Assembly: GCA_025602915.1 (NCBI GenBank)
Contig: JAHLJZ010000021.1
Span: forward strand, 248,001-312,000
Length of the DNA: 64,000 nucleotides
Direction: 5' to 3'
DNA from: Paraphysoderma sedebokerense
Lineage: Eukaryota; Blastocladiomycota; Physodermatomycetes; Physodermatales; Physodermataceae
Part shown: positions 11,475 through 25,900 of the stretch, one piece after another
Numbering within the stretch: position 1 is the stretch's first letter
How the letters are laid out: every line of letters starts with the position of its first letter
The notes under the pieces: model-generated
Databases searched by the model: none
The model's input: only the letters and a program-made list of their open reading frames with translations
What the model was told of the DNA's origin: nothing
Translations under genes and position numbers: made by a program

Positions 11475-13103
11475 CTAGAGCCTCCTATTACTTGCACTGG
11501 TCCTCGTCGAATTACTGTCATTCCCACCTGTTGAAGTATTAGCATTGAAAGCATGAGCGCTTGGTACCACCGCATTGTTGCGAGGAACTGCGAAAGTTGT
11601 GATCAGTCGACTCCTAGCGCCTAGCTGGTGAGGAACAATTGTGCGGATGGACGAAATAGGGGTCCTCGACATTCTGCGGGGATAATATGTTGCACTTAGA
11701 GGAGTGTTGTTTGAAAAGGAATTTGGGACATGCATTTTGAAAACTTTATGAAGAATCGAAACAAAATCGCGAGCTCGCGGACCGGATTGCATCGAATCTG
11801 CGACACTAGAAATTGAGGTGAACAGCTTCTGGACATCCACTTTGGAAGGAAGTGGCGGTGGAGTACTTTTCGAGGGGTTAACTGGAGTAATTTTGGCGGC
11901 TTCGTCGGTGGCTTCAGCGGAAGTTGTCGGCGGTGACGTTAGCGATTGGTCATTGACAAAAAAACCTTCAGGGAGCTGGGTTTGCGAATCGTTCTTTGCC
12001 AACATGTATTCCAGATGGAATATCTCTCGTTCTGTAGCTTGTTTAAGATATTCCGTGATTCCTTCAATCTGAGATTGCTTCGCACGGAACCACCTATAAC
12101 CAACCATCGGATCGGATATATTGAAGCAATTAGGTATATGAATCAAAGTCATTACGATTGCCAAACGCGGTATTGCGAACATAACATCCGGATCGAAATC
12201 CGCAAGCTGATCGGTAGTAATGAACTGATTCTTTAAAGCCCGTAAAATGGTCTCAGACAATAATATTGTGAGCATATCAGTTTCGTCAACCGTAGCAGGC
12301 TTGGTTTTATACATGACTGTGAAGTAACAATGGCATATTTTCTGTTCAAACACTGTCCATGATTTGTCAAAGTCGCGAAGAACAGGCCATAGATTGTGGT
12401 AAGGTGGTTCCGAATTTTCGAGTGCACGAGAACGAAAAACGAAACGCAACGCTTCCATAGATGCGCAAACTTGGCGAGCTGGCTCAATTAATTCATTCGT
12501 GAACGATTCAATGCCCCGAATACGGAATCCTAGACAAAAGACATATCAGAACTGTTGCTTGACAGGTGGCATTGATTGCATCTTACCATGCGATAAAGCC
12601 TCGGCTGCGAACAGGATATTTTCCGAAAATCCATTATCCAATTCTTGTTGATCTTCTTGTGGAAGTTGCCTCCTGTAATCCCTGTTCAGTTTTGATTCTT
12701 CGTCCATGTCGCTGTAAATGATGTAGATGCAGTCCAGAAGTAACTTCTGGGCGCTGTGTACTTTATCAATTTTCGCTGGGTTTCTACATAAAGATTTCAC
12801 AGCAGATAAAAGCCTCTCATCTATGCGAGGGTGGAAGATTGTATACCATTAGTCCGAAGTTGTAATTTTGGAACCGACTTTGTATCGTGGCTCCAAGAAA
12901 ATTAATCGGTAATCTCACGTACCAGCATGATAATACATAGACAGCGGGTTATTTTCATTTAATACTGGCGCTTTCTGCTTCATTTTAGGTTTCCATTCTC
13001 TGAATTGGAAAATCGTAGAGACGTAGGTGCCTGTGGGTCGCATTGATGGATTTTGAGATGCCGATGCTCGCGAATGTATTGAGGAAGCTTGTGTTGCTGC
13101 CAT
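11475..13103 (-). CDS. Lateral signalling target 2 (LST2/ZFYVE28)-like protein without FYVE domain
   Basis: Three exons (12923-13103, 12587-12820, 11475-12529) give 489 residues. The first ~310 residues follow the N-terminal domain of LST2: SMYYHADERLLSAV, SENILFAAEALSHG, IEPARQVCASMEAL, FDKSWTVFEQKICHCYF and DPDVMFAIPRLAIV match in order. In animals LST2 binds PI3P on endosomes through a C-terminal FYVE finger and dampens EGF-receptor signalling, with monoubiquitination keeping it off endosomes. Here the C-terminal third is Ser/Thr/Pro-rich, has no cysteine pattern of a FYVE finger, and ends ASNRRL. The role in this organism is therefore only inferred. A longer open frame runs upstream of the chosen ATG at 13103 and a start there cannot be ruled out. 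Confidence 0.78.
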
Positions 13104-13583
13104 GCAACGAGGATAGTGAACAGGGGGGGATTCCGGGAATATATTCACCCAAGAGCCGAACACTTTATGAGGAGAGTTTTCAACTGTAAGTGTTAAAAAG
13201 AAAGCGAGACAGTTTGTCAAGAGAGAGCGAAATCGGTTAGACTTCGGATGTCGGCAGCATGAGTGGAGTGAGGCACACGTCATGTCTCCCCCATGTTCGT
13301 AGATTCCACGATTAATAGACCTGTATTGAGTATTCATCTTGATTATTATTTAAAATAACTTAAATCAAATCCAGAGATTGCAGTCATCTTCAATTATCAA
13401 TTCTGCTACTGATGTATTCTTGAATGCGCTGAAATATATATATAAATGCAGGGAGACGAAGACAGGAGAATTTGTCATAGCAATAGTCACGTGTTGCTGT
13501 AATTAAGGTGTCCCTGATCACTGGCACTCCACCCTTTCAAGCTTACCATAGCTTTGTCAACTTCATATTCTTTATACAAAACT
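13104..13583. other. Divergent promoter region, LST2-like / RPC31
   Basis: This region sits between two divergently read start codons. The LST2 side may carry untranslated exons: an acceptor-like pyrimidine tract ending TTACAG (minus strand) lies near 13180-13190. No TATA box or other site stands out. Confidence 0.4.
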
Positions 13584-14473
13584 ATGTCTGGTCGCGGAAG
13601 AGGCCGCGGTAGAGGCAGAGGAGCTGGGCCTGGTCAAGGTGGCCGTAGTAACATTCCTGGAGCCACAGCGGATATCAGTTACGCAACGCTGTTCCCTCCA
13701 ATCGCCCCGGTGCCATTCCCAGTTCGTATCAGCTATATGTTCATCGTAAAATATGGAATACTCTTGAGATCATGTGTTCATGTAATTCTTAATTCATTAA
13801 CTAAGTGTATATTATTTGCTTTTCAATAATGTAGGAAATAGAATTAAACCCGCCTCGCGATTTGTCCGAGGAGGAACTCGAAATAGTTGAACTGAACCGG
13901 GAATTCTTGAAACAAATACACAAATCCCCATTTTACTTTGACAAAATATTCGGTAGGTCTCAATTAACTCCGTCGTTGAGGCTGCTTCCTCTATGCAATT
14001 GCAACTTTGCCCGGCATCTTCAATGAATTTGGCTGAACTTATCGTCGTATTTCTCTACTCTTTAGCAAAGAAGCTATCGACAATATCTACCAATTTGCAA
14101 TTCTTTCCAGAAGAGTTGCACTCGGTATATGATACAAAAGCGAAACTGAAAAAGAGGAAGGTTATTGAGACAGGTATTGATTTATCAACCCTGACGGAAC
14201 TGGAGCGTGAAGAACTAGCAAAACTGGAAGAAATGGTATCAAATTTTTGTTTATTCCATGTTTAATCGAGATTGTTTAACAATACCATTATTGTTTTTTG
14301 ACTAGTCGGACGACTCGGAGGAAGAAAAATCAGATGCTGAAATGGAGTTACTGGAAGAGGACGAAGAAGAAGACGAAGATGAGGATAATGATTACGCGCA
14401 AAGTTACTTTGATAATGGCGAAGGTTACGGTGACGAAGATGATGACGCTGGAGAAGGGGGAGCAGAGTATTAA
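13584..14473 (+). CDS. RPC31: RNA polymerase III subunit RPC31 (RPC7 family)
   Basis: Four exons (13584-13721, 13835-13952, 14066-14235, 14306-14473) encode 197 residues. The protein begins with an Arg/Gly run ([13 protein letters not shown]), typical of RPC7/RPC31. The middle holds the conserved core with LNPPRDLSEEELEIVELN, KSPFYFD and YDTKAKLKKRKVIETGIDLS. The last 56 residues are almost entirely acidic (for example LLEEDEEEDEDED). RPC31 belongs to the Pol III-specific RPC82-RPC34-RPC31 trimer that directs initiation at tRNA and 5S genes. The first donor is GTTCGT rather than GTAAGT, chosen because it alone keeps frame with the conserved exon 2. Confidence 0.88.
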
Positions 14474-14839
14474 ATCAACCTGGATTATGGAGGAAATAAG
14501 TTTCGTTGATCTGAGTTGATAATAGACGGAGGGAAAAGGTAATTCGCTGTAAAATGTATTTAGAGGGAACTTAATTTCATGTACAAAATTAAAATGATTT
14601 CCACATATGAACTTGTGATATTGGATAATCAGTTATCCGTCAACGAGGATTGTGCCAAGACATAAATTTCCATGTGATTTCAGATTATGCTACAATTTTT
14701 TTACACAAGAGAAATAAATTACAATCCTTAAATATAACAGATATATAATCTTTTTTTACATCTTCGATTGAAGTACTATAACAGAGGTTACGAGGCGTCC
14801 GAATCCATTATGACTTCTAATTCAAAGCCGGCAAACTGC
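14474..14839. other. Convergent 3' region, RPC31 / subtilase
   Basis: AT-rich untranslated sequence. An AATAAA lies at 14713-14718 on the plus strand and is a candidate poly(A) signal for RPC31. Nothing else is seen. Confidence 0.45.
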
Positions 14840-17800
14840 TTATTCCGTTCCAGTCCCTTTTCCCTTCTTGCGTTTCACAGTTCTAGCCTTGACTTTCACA
14901 ATCACATTTTTCCCGGTTTTGCTTGGTCTTCTACTTCGCGCGACAGCAGAAACTCTTCTTGATCCTGTTCCAAACGAAACCGCAGAACCTCGACGAACGC
15001 GGGGAACTGCCGTATTCGCCTTTGACTTTCTCTGAAGAGTGTTAGCCCCTTTAGGTAACTTTGGACGCTTAGACGAAACTCGAGGCGGTTTATTTTGCAG
15101 AACATTGGGCAGCTTGATTTCAGTCTGCGGGTCCATCAAAGACTGAGGAATTGTTGAATTTTGGGTAGTGGGTCCTACTTTGTTATTTGATACCTTTTTT
15201 GAGGAAGTTTGCTGTTTATTGCCATTATTTGGTTGATTGAACGATAAAGGCGGCAGGACAGGCACTTCTGGTAATGTTTTGACAGGAGATAACTTGGGCA
15301 TCGGGGGTTTTGAAGTGTTTAGCCCAAAGTCGTTTACGGTAGGAGGTGGGGGTAAAGGTGACGAAGGTGGGGTGAAGAAATTCGGTTGTTCTACTTGGGT
15401 TGGAGACAAGGGAACGTTTGCGCCGTAAAGTGGATTGTGTGTCCAAGAGACATCCCCGGCCGTTAAACCTCTAGTGATGCTTCCTGAAGCAACGCTGTTT
15501 GGACGCAGCTTCTTGTCATCGTTGTTTCGAGAGTTCATATTAATTTTTCTGGAGACTGAGATAGAGGCTGGGCGTTGATATCCCGTTGGTGGAGCCAGTC
15601 TGGGAGGAGATTGCTGACGTTGATACGGATGCGCTAACTTTGAGGTTGTTGCTGGAATACCCTGAGCAGCCGCGACATTTCTACCGTCCATGAGACGGGG
15701 AGGAGATGGATCTTTCGCTTTTCGGGCTTGTTTGTTGTCACTCTGATAGCTTCGTGCCGCAACCGGCTGGCTGTTGGTATTAGAGATCATACTATCGAGA
15801 TTAGTGAAAAATGGCTTCGACATGTTGTTATCGGACGACAATCCACTTTCTTTGTCATCAGGACCATTTTCGACGTCTTTCGCGCTATCAACCCTGCCCT
15901 TTGCAGCTCTTCTTCGTCTGCATCTCAATAACAGTAATACAGCAAGGAACAAAACCACGACTCCGCTGGTGACACTTGCGACAAAAATAGTAGAAGGTAT
16001 ACCCAAAATGGTATCTCCACTGTTAATGCCAGTCAAAGGAACGATTATGGTTCGCTGATCGGCTGTACCATTATTAATGGCTTGCAGTAACACGTTTGGA
16101 GAGTTACGAATGTCTCGAATTGCTCCACGGACTGCGTTCTGCGTCAAGATATTGGCAACTTCTCTTGGGGATGCTCGAGGGTTAAGTTGGAGAATCTGGG
16201 CAACAACACCTGTCACAAAAGGTGCAGCTTGACTGGTCCCTCGAAGAGCAGCGTAGTTTTGCGAGTCAGATGTCGAGGGGAAGGAGGAAAGAATATCAAA
16301 TCCGGGAGCTAAGGATGAGTTGTCAGTCAGCGACCTTTCCTTTCAAATTAAATAAAACCAAAGTAGTTGGCTGCAGACTTACCCCAAACATTGACACATG
16401 CACCTACATTACTAAAGGACGCTCTTATGTCAGTATTGCCATCGAGAGCTGTGGCGCCAACAGTCAATACACCGTCAACTCCAGCAGGACTCCCTAAATA
16501 GTTATAAATACAAAATTCTTAGTCAATGCCACTGTCTTTCGGTGAATAACACGAGCAACATAGTAAGTGTTAATTACCTGAGCAGGCATCCAAACCGTCG
16601 TTCCCTGCAGCAACGACGACCGAAATACCCCTGTCCAGAATACGTTTGATCGCTTCGTCCATCACAGGAACTCGACTGTAAGTTAGGTTTGGGTTCGGGT
16701 GCGGTCCAAGTGAAAGATTAATGACTGCCGGGGCCGTTGCAGTCCTAGCGACAAAGTCTAAGAGAAATTATAAGTTGGATGCAAGCAAAACTTGAGACGA
16801 ATAATCCGAGTATACCTAATGCTTCTATGACATCAGCATTGGAGGAATCACTACATTCCAATACTCGGACGCTCTTGATCAATGACTGTTTAGCAATTCC
16901 GACATTTAGTCCTGCCGCAATTCCGGCAACGTGGGTTCCTAAGCAGGACAAAGAATAAGCAGGAATCACAGAAATCTGAATTTAATTTTCATCATACCAT
17001 GGCCAGTGCAATCCGACTGAATGCCAGTTCTTGACCTGGTCCCGGTACCGCGGAGTTGTCGAACACTGTTAACGATGTAGGCTAATTCGGCACGGCCAGT
17101 GAATTCTGGGTGATTGGTCTGGATACCGCTATCAAGGACCCATATCTAGGTAAAAAAGAAACGATGAATATTTGCCCCTAACAATATTAATTTAATTTAA
17201 GACATACCTCGACACCTCTTCCAGTTACGTCAAATTTGTATAGGTTATCTAATTGGGCGGACCTTTGGTCCAACCTGTCTAGTCCCCAAGACGGTTTTTC
17301 TTGTATCTGGGTTGTGGTAAACAATTGTTCTTCGGATATAGAATCGATACAAGGTACTTTTTTCAACATATTCATCCATGTGTCGGTATTGTTGCTCTGT
17401 GTCGAGGATGGCTTTGGCTTTGGAGGAAAAGTAATTCTGTACCCGTGCATGACAGCGTCGTATGTATGAAGGATATCACCGCCTAATGAAGTCAGCAAAA
17501 CGTCCATTCTGTCGAGGGCGGCCTTGTGAGGACATTTTTCGGAGAATGTAATGATATATTTGTCCGGAATGATAGAATTGGATGGTGCATTGTAGTACGT
17601 TAGTGGGTAAGTCGGAAATTCTGTGGGGATGGTTTGATTGATTGGCACTTGATCGTCCGTTGCCGCTACGACACTCGAGATTAAAGATCCTCCAGAACCC
17701 GTACTGAGAGACCGCAGTCTCTGTGAAGAGTCTCGAGAAGATGCGCCGGAAGAAGAATATATAGACGATAATACTTTGTTGAAAATTTCAGTATTGACAT

Positions 17801-17918
17801 TCCGAGGAACCAATGAAATATCCTGTCGGCGGTAAATTTTCGGAATGACGGCATTGACTACCAGAGCATTATATGCGAGTAGAAGAATTACAGCGGATAC
17901 CGAGCGCCATTTTGTCAT
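14840..17918 (-). CDS. Subtilisin-like serine protease with transmembrane anchor and proline-rich cytosolic tail
   Basis: Six exons join in frame (17208-17918, 16998-17145, 16816-16938, 16578-16757, 16383-16493, 14840-16308), giving 913 residues. The order is signal peptide (about 1-23), an inhibitor-I9-type propeptide (around YIITFSEKCPHKAALDRMD), then an S8 catalytic domain. The triad is visible as D242 in WVLDSGIQ, H286 in CTGHGTHVAGI and S450 in RGTSQAAPF, with the oxyanion region in VVVAAGNDG. A helix at about 530-552 (FVASVTSGVVVLFLAVLLLL) is followed by an Arg-rich stop-transfer run. The remaining ~360 residues are basic and Pro/Ser-rich, with PxxP motifs such as SPLPPPP. The predicted topology puts the protease outside the cell and the tail inside. 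Substrates are unknown. Proteinase K-type secreted fungal relatives usually end after the catalytic domain. Confidence 0.88.
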
Positions 17919-19264
17919 TTTATTATATGTATATAAGCAGAAAGCTTTCAGTGTATTTGCATTGAGTGTTGAATTTGGATGGATTCTTCTCTAATGTTGG
18001 TCTATTGAAAAGACTTGGCGAGGGTAGAATTCGGAGGCCGAGGATATGCTGGGTGGGACAGAGGAGTTTGCCGACAGAGAAAAGAACCTCCTCTAGAGTC
18101 CGACTATGTACGATATGAACTATACGGACGGCGCAAAGATGAGGGGGGAATGCGGAGGATGGGACGACAGAGAAATTAGGACGCAAATTAGCGGAAGAGA
18201 ATGGCGGACGGCCTCATCTAAAGTGGACCAAGCATATGCAGCAGCAGCCGAAACGGCGCGCGGTGATTGGGCCCACGGGTCGCGGGGAACGCGTCCAAAT
18301 TGGCTGCAGACAATTCGCTCTCCGTTTCTCAAGTCAGCAAGCCTCAGCAATTAAAGTTGCCATTCCCTTGTACCTCTCTGCATCGCTCACTTTGTCATCC
18401 CTCATGGCCAATCTCGCAATTAATGAACATTCTCTTCTAGTTGGCATTTAGAAAGAAGAAATGAACTCAAGTTTTAAGTGCAGGGGTCGACAGTTGATTG
18501 AGCACTCAAGTGACAAGAGATCACTTAAAGAGAACTCATAGACCAGGTCATGGCTGATTATATAATCACTTTTTGACCGGCTATGCATATTCCCTCAATG
18601 CCCACGCTCACAATTAATGAATGCCTCCAAGCGCATGTTGACGAGGATACAATCGATTATATAAGCATTTCGGCTTTTGGGAATGTGAAGACTTCAGTAC
18701 AGAGAACATCCCCTTTGCAGCTGAAATTGCCTCAAGTGAAACTATATACAGCCAGTTTGATAGTATGCAGACGAAGTCGAGTCCGAAAGTTCAAGCTGGC
18801 CTTTCGCAAAATCGTTGGATTGTAAACGTGTTTCAGAATAGCATTATCAATTCTTTTAGTGGAATATATTCGGATCGGATCGCAATTCCGCTCATTGAAT
18901 GGAACAGGCACAATATGCAACTCACAAGGTTTAGTTAAGGATGGCTGCAAGTTTATATATTCATAAATATGCGATCATTATTTTATACTTCCTCTCAAAA
19001 AATTATCTATACCTAATTCTTCTCTTTGTGTGAACTCATAAACCATACATATTCGTTTAATTCACAACATTTTGTCACTGAGCTAAATTCTAGGGTTTGC
19101 ATTAATCGTAAAGTGAAAAGGTGAACCGTGAAAGTTGGGTTGCCCCAGTAACGTTCCACATCGATCCTAATAGTTAATCTTATGGCATTCATCTCTATCG
19201 TAGTAGACCCGTTATTCACTTAAGTATAACTCAAGAATATTATACAGCAGCGCATTCACTTAGC
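17919..19264. other. Long divergent intergenic region, GC-rich core
   Basis: A GC-rich block at about 18240-18310 contains two inverted CCAAT boxes (ATTGG at 18266-18270 and 18299-18303), so it is a plausible core promoter area. The segment CAATTAATGA occurs twice, near 18417 and 18611. Short open frames across 18100-18950 lack motifs, and I do not call a gene here. Confidence 0.4.
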
Positions 19265-20525
19265 ATGACGAAAGGTAGTGAACAACTGGTACATTTCATA
19301 TTGATGATTTTTATAACGAAGGAATACGCGTATTGCAATTTTTGTCGTCACAAGGGTGGACTAGAATCGGACCAGGTCGGATTCACCCTGCCTGGCACTA
19401 CTTGAAATACTGTTATTCCGAAGCTTTCCAAAGCTCACCACTACTACTAATTACATCCAACATGAAACATGTTCATTCTAGAAGTGCTGCAATTGATGAT
19501 GTACTGCACTTCATTGGAGACGAGCTTCTAGACCAAACTGTCTCCTTTGCATCAACCTCAATTCAACCAGGAGAAGACATCATACTGTTAGACTTCACAA
19601 AATTACGCAAGGATTATGTTCTCCAAAAAGAAGTACCAGTTGAGTCTAAATGTCTGTCCCCTGAACCTTCAGTAGTCCCCGAAGAAAAACAGTCCATCTA
19701 TGAAACAAAAGATCTGCTAAGCCATCTAAGGCGTGATTTGCAGTATGTTGTACTTCGTTACGTTCCATTTTAAGGAATAATAATTGACTTTGAATAGTAT
19801 TGATGACACACGCCAACTCCTTACATTCAAGTACTGCATTGAAAATAACTTCTTACAGCCATCGGATACGGTGATTTTCGACGGGACCGGTGGTGTCACC
19901 ATAGGACAAGTTGTGCGAACGGATGAGGGCGTCTGCATACGCTGTGAATGTCAGAAGGAACATCCATCTTTTAGCAGCTTCATCCAACATGTGGTGGGAG
20001 AATCGGCGATTTCTGGATCTCACTTGCGAACTCGTTTGCGGGTACGTGATCCACAACATGGATTGAAAATCTATCTTCAACTGACTAGGTCCAGGTTCAT
20101 TTGAGCGCAACCGAAGAAACCCTTTCATGGTTATCTTTTCGTCAGACAGTCTTAGGCAAAGATGGGCAAAGTAATATTTTCCATCAATTGTCATAAAGAG
20201 ACAGGCTGATCTAAATTTAAGACATCTAATGTTCTTCCATGGCTCCACAGTTGCCATAACGCCGAACATCGATTCCTCAGTTGCTCAAACCTCCAACGTA
20301 GTGAAAACATTTCGCCAAAGTCTTGGGGAGACAACTCTCAAAAAAATTTACGATAGCGAAGAACTCTGCGATGCTTTTGGTGGGATCGGCGGTTTGGATA
20401 AAGAACTGGATGGGCCGTTCTATGAATTTGAGCGGCCAAATGACCTTACGGATAGTTTACTAATGGAATGGGGTTTTGATAACTATGCTCATTATCGTCT
20501 TTGGAGGAAGGCAATGTCCCACTAA
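19265..20525 (+). CDS. Unrecognised protein, 311 residues, with a 15-nt internal exon
   Basis: Five exons can be joined in one frame: 19265-19274, 19355-19742, 19798-20045, 20156-20170 and 20251-20525. I do not recognise the family. The N-terminal part is globular in composition (RIHPAWHYLKYCYSEAF). The centre has a pattern of a strand-turn-strand module: ENNFLQPSDTVIF, then VTIGQVVRTDEGVCIRC, then FSSFIQHVVGES. It vaguely recalls small nuclear modules that bind modified histones or corepressors, but I cannot name it. The C-terminus is acidic and aromatic, ending in WGFDNYAHYRLWRKAMSH. The 10-nt first exon and the 15-nt exon were placed to preserve the frame and are the weakest part of the model. 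The long second, third and fifth exons are solid open frames. Confidence 0.6.
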
Positions 20526-20847
20526 GGATGTAGGCGTCACAAACTCAGTAGGTGCAATAGAAGAAGACACCGCCGTCGACGTCGAAACCTCCTGTCCATA
20601 TCATGAATAAAAGTCATTATTAATTTGTAAGCATGGATAAGCGTGCAAAATCTTGTATTGCTGATACTGGTGTCTCCGATATTTATCCTCACCCAATTCT
20701 TGTAATGATAACGTTCGCCGACGAACTGGTGATGTCGCCGCATTCACCTTACTCCGAGTCGCGTTTGGTTTCGAATTCTGCAGAGCTTCACCTTCTCAAC
20801 ACTCCCCATCAGCTGGTGCATTTGTATCCTCTTCTGCAGCATTTTAA
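20526..20847. other. Short intergenic region before the Rab gene
   Basis: This is untranslated sequence between two genes on the same strand. A pyrimidine-rich stretch at about 20780-20835 precedes the Rab start. Nothing else is recognised. Confidence 0.4.
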
Positions 20848-22368
<1,521 letters not shown>

Positions 22369-22942
22369 GAAGTGAAATGCTGCAGCCATCAACCGAGTTA
22401 ACCCACCAGTTAATCAGTATTTTCGACATTCCGGTATTCCAAATTTTTAATTTCAGCTAACTTAATTTCAACTTACCGATGGGAAGAATCAAGTACTCTT
22501 GATCGTTTGAAAGAGTTAGCTTTATTGATATTGGTGTCGCGTTATCGCCAATGATAAATTTTTATGTATATATATTAGACAAGAAAAGGAAATAGATAAC
22601 CATAATCTCGCTTGTAGCTAGCGTTGAGCAAGAACAAGCATTCTGTGAATATAAATTGAACGGCATAGCAACTGCGAAAGAAGTGAAGGGAAGAGGGATG
22701 AATTAAAATGCATTCATTATCTATTTATATATAGTGTGGATATGATACAATATACAATGAAACAGCGTATACTATATACGGTTTCTATGACTTTGACAGT
22801 TGTCGGTTTCCAACTACTGCCACTCACAATGTGAACGATTTTCTAACATCTCCTGACCTTCCGCATGCATCTCCTCCATCGGTAACCCTTTAACAAACGG
22901 CTATCGATGGGATAATCTTCAGAAACATTCAATATCACCATA
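22369..22942. other. Convergent 3' region, Rab / phosphodiesterase
   Basis: AT-rich untranslated sequence. I see no gene, repeat or RNA here. Confidence 0.45.
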
Positions 22943-25900
22943 TCATTTTCTTTTTTCACTTTCGCTCTCTTTCATCGTTTTCTCTGAATAACCTGGCTTT
23001 ACTGTATTTTCTATACCAAAATTCGTCCTATCATCCGTACCTATTAACTTCACAGGTACATTCACAGCATTTGATATTCCCTCCGTAACCGATGCGTAGT
23101 CCTGAGTTGCACTTTGCGCTGGTTTTCGGATTTTGTAATTATTCAAAGTCGATGTGACAGACAGATACATTGTGGGAGCAGGAGTGACGGGGACATCAGG
23201 GTTCGGCTGTGACGCTGAGTACAGTGAAGAATTTGAGTTCGAGGCAGACAATTCAAAGGGGCTGTTACATCGTCTGACATACATGGTCTGTTCATCTGCT
23301 TCTAGTGGGATCAAACGCAATGGAATATCAGACAGAAAAAAAGTAGATTGAAGAAGCGGTAAAGAAAAGCAATGGTTGATTAGTATTTTCTTCCAACGGG
23401 TGTGAAGACGACTTGAACACAAAATGAATGCCACAAACCAGGAGAAACAGGTCTTGATGCTAAAGGAGATGTCGTATATTTGATTTGACTTATGATTTCG
23501 TTCTTACCGGAGGATGGTATAGTATTGGTACCGGCAGATTGAACGAAGCCACCGTCTACGTCAGTTTTTTGGATACTTTCGGCCGAATCCCCCTTAGACT
23601 GTATTTTTTGGCTATCAAAACTTTGAGATGCCGCCAGATCATCAAGAAAGTTGAGCGATCTAGATTTAACCTGTTGGTCTTGGGAATGAGCGTATAGTGA
23701 TTTGGAAATTTTGGGAGGTAAAGCTCTTTGGGCTGTCGAAGTCGATGCAGATGAAGAAGAAAATTGAGGATTGAATAGCAGAGTAGTGGGAGCGGTTCTT
23801 TGTCCCAAGGACTTTGAAGAATCAATTGTGGCGGGGCTTGCTGTGCTGGTTAATCGAGAAGGGGTTTCTTCTTCTTTTATCATTTCTACAACTAAATTGG
23901 ACGACCTAGATTTGACGCTGTTTGAGCCTGACAATAAAGATGAAGATAATGCTGAGGAGGAAGACAAAGAGCTATTTCCGTCTTGTGGGGTTTCAGCCGT
24001 GGCTTCGGCCTCAGCGTCGCCTTCTGGATTTCCGTTCACCTCCTGGCCAGAAATAATATCCAATGAACTTGATCTCTTGCTTCTTCGTCTTCTCGTATTT
24101 CGATCAGGCCTAGCATTGATACCTCCTCTTCCGCCACCAGCATCAACAGAAAACCGCCGTCCTCGTTGGACCTCGGGATTAAATCGCTGCTGCCGAAAAA
24201 TGTAGTTAAAGTAATTTGTTTCGATTTCATCCACCAAGCCGTCATTTGAAAGGTGGCTTGTCGGAGATCCGGAATGTTTCGGGGACTTTGATGGGCCAGA
24301 TACGTTTGTGCTGTTCGCTAACGAGTCTCCCACCTGAGGTATATCTTCTAGCATTGAAACAGTTGAAAACGAAGACGGAAGACGGCGGATACTAAGGACC
24401 AGAGAATCAGGAATAATGAGAGTTCCGGCCGCAACAGAGACTCGACGAGAAGGTGACCTGGAACCAGGGGGTGTTGATTGAATAGATCCCAATGACCGAA
24501 TTCGAGACGATGTCGTGCTACTCGTCGAGACGGATAGGGAGCTCGGTTCAGATATTGACGGTGAAGGAATATGCATTTTTGCATGTGGTTGGCTAACGGT
24601 AATTTTGATAGATTGTAACGCTGTGGAAATTTCCACATCACGCAATTTTTCCCATTCTCCTCGGTTCGCGTCTAACTTTTCCAAAAATATTTGAGCACCA
24701 GGCAATATATCAGCGAATAAGTCAAAGAATGGCCGAACGATCAGATCCCCAAAGTCTAACGATAAACTACTTTGCTGGCATGCTTCTCGATCCATATTAG
24801 GCGATATCGGTAGACTATTGGATTTCTCGTAATCTCCTTGTTCGAAATGTTCACGAAGCACTAAATCACTCCATTGTTTACATATCTGCCAGGGTCTAAT
24901 GGTATTGCTGATGTCGGCAGCATGTAAGATAACTTTGAGCAAGGTCATTCGGTGCTGCGGGGGTAATAATTCGTTTCGCCGTGTCCCCATTAGGTTTTGA
25001 CTTAATTGGTTCGATGGAATATGCGAAGCAGACGAAGAATTTAAAGATTTGGATAAGAAAGAATCCTCGCTATCTAACAATCTTGAAATTGTCGGATTCT
25101 CAATCTTCGCCGAATCACAACTGACTGTTCTCCGATGCCGATTAACTCTACTTTTGCGCTCCTCGGAAATAAATGAAGTTATTCGATCTCTACCTTCAAT
25201 CTTCCCGAGATTGTCATTTCCTTTTCCATCTTTCAAACTCTTTAGAGACCCTTCCTCACTATCGTCATCCTCATTCAAGATTAAATCTCCAAATATTTCA
25301 GATTCAACCAAGTCGGCCATTTCCTTCACTAATGAATAATGATGACTCATGTCGGTTGCTAGGATAGCTTGCCTCAGAATCTTTTTAATACTTTGTGCCG
25401 CCGCACCGGACGCGAGATCGGCCGAAAAGGTAGCTTTTTCCGTCGAAGGGACTCCAACAGATTGCAGTAAACCGTGCTTCGCTATCAGTCCGTCAGCCAA
25501 GTCGGCGGAATAGGCCTCCAGGACCGATTGATTATTGTATTTTTTAGCAAGGGCACTAGCGCTATTGATTTGGAATAGATTGTTCTTGCCAGGATGACCG
25601 ATATCATGACATAAAGCTGCTAGCATGATGGAAATGATTTCGACTTCGGTGAAATGCTGCTTTGCGTTTAGATCATTGAGAACGTAATAGACCATGTACG
25701 TGACGTCTATATGGAGGTTGAGATAGTGACTGTTAAGAGCAAAACTACGGTCTGCGAGATTCGGAATCAACTTACCTGTTGCGTGAAAGAAATTATGATA
25801 AGGATTCTCGAAGTACCCTAAGTTAAACAGAACAGGATGGGTCAATATTTCTATTAAGACTTTTTCAATCCCTCTCGTTTGTCTCGCCACGACATATTCC

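Noticed and set aside
18100-18950. Short open frames on both strands in the GC-rich intergenic region
   Set aside because: They overlap each other, lack motifs and splice signals, and the region looks like a promoter.
23771-24205. Plus-strand frame opposite the phosphodiesterase tail
   Set aside because: It is antisense to a low-complexity Ser-rich coding region, where such shadows are common.
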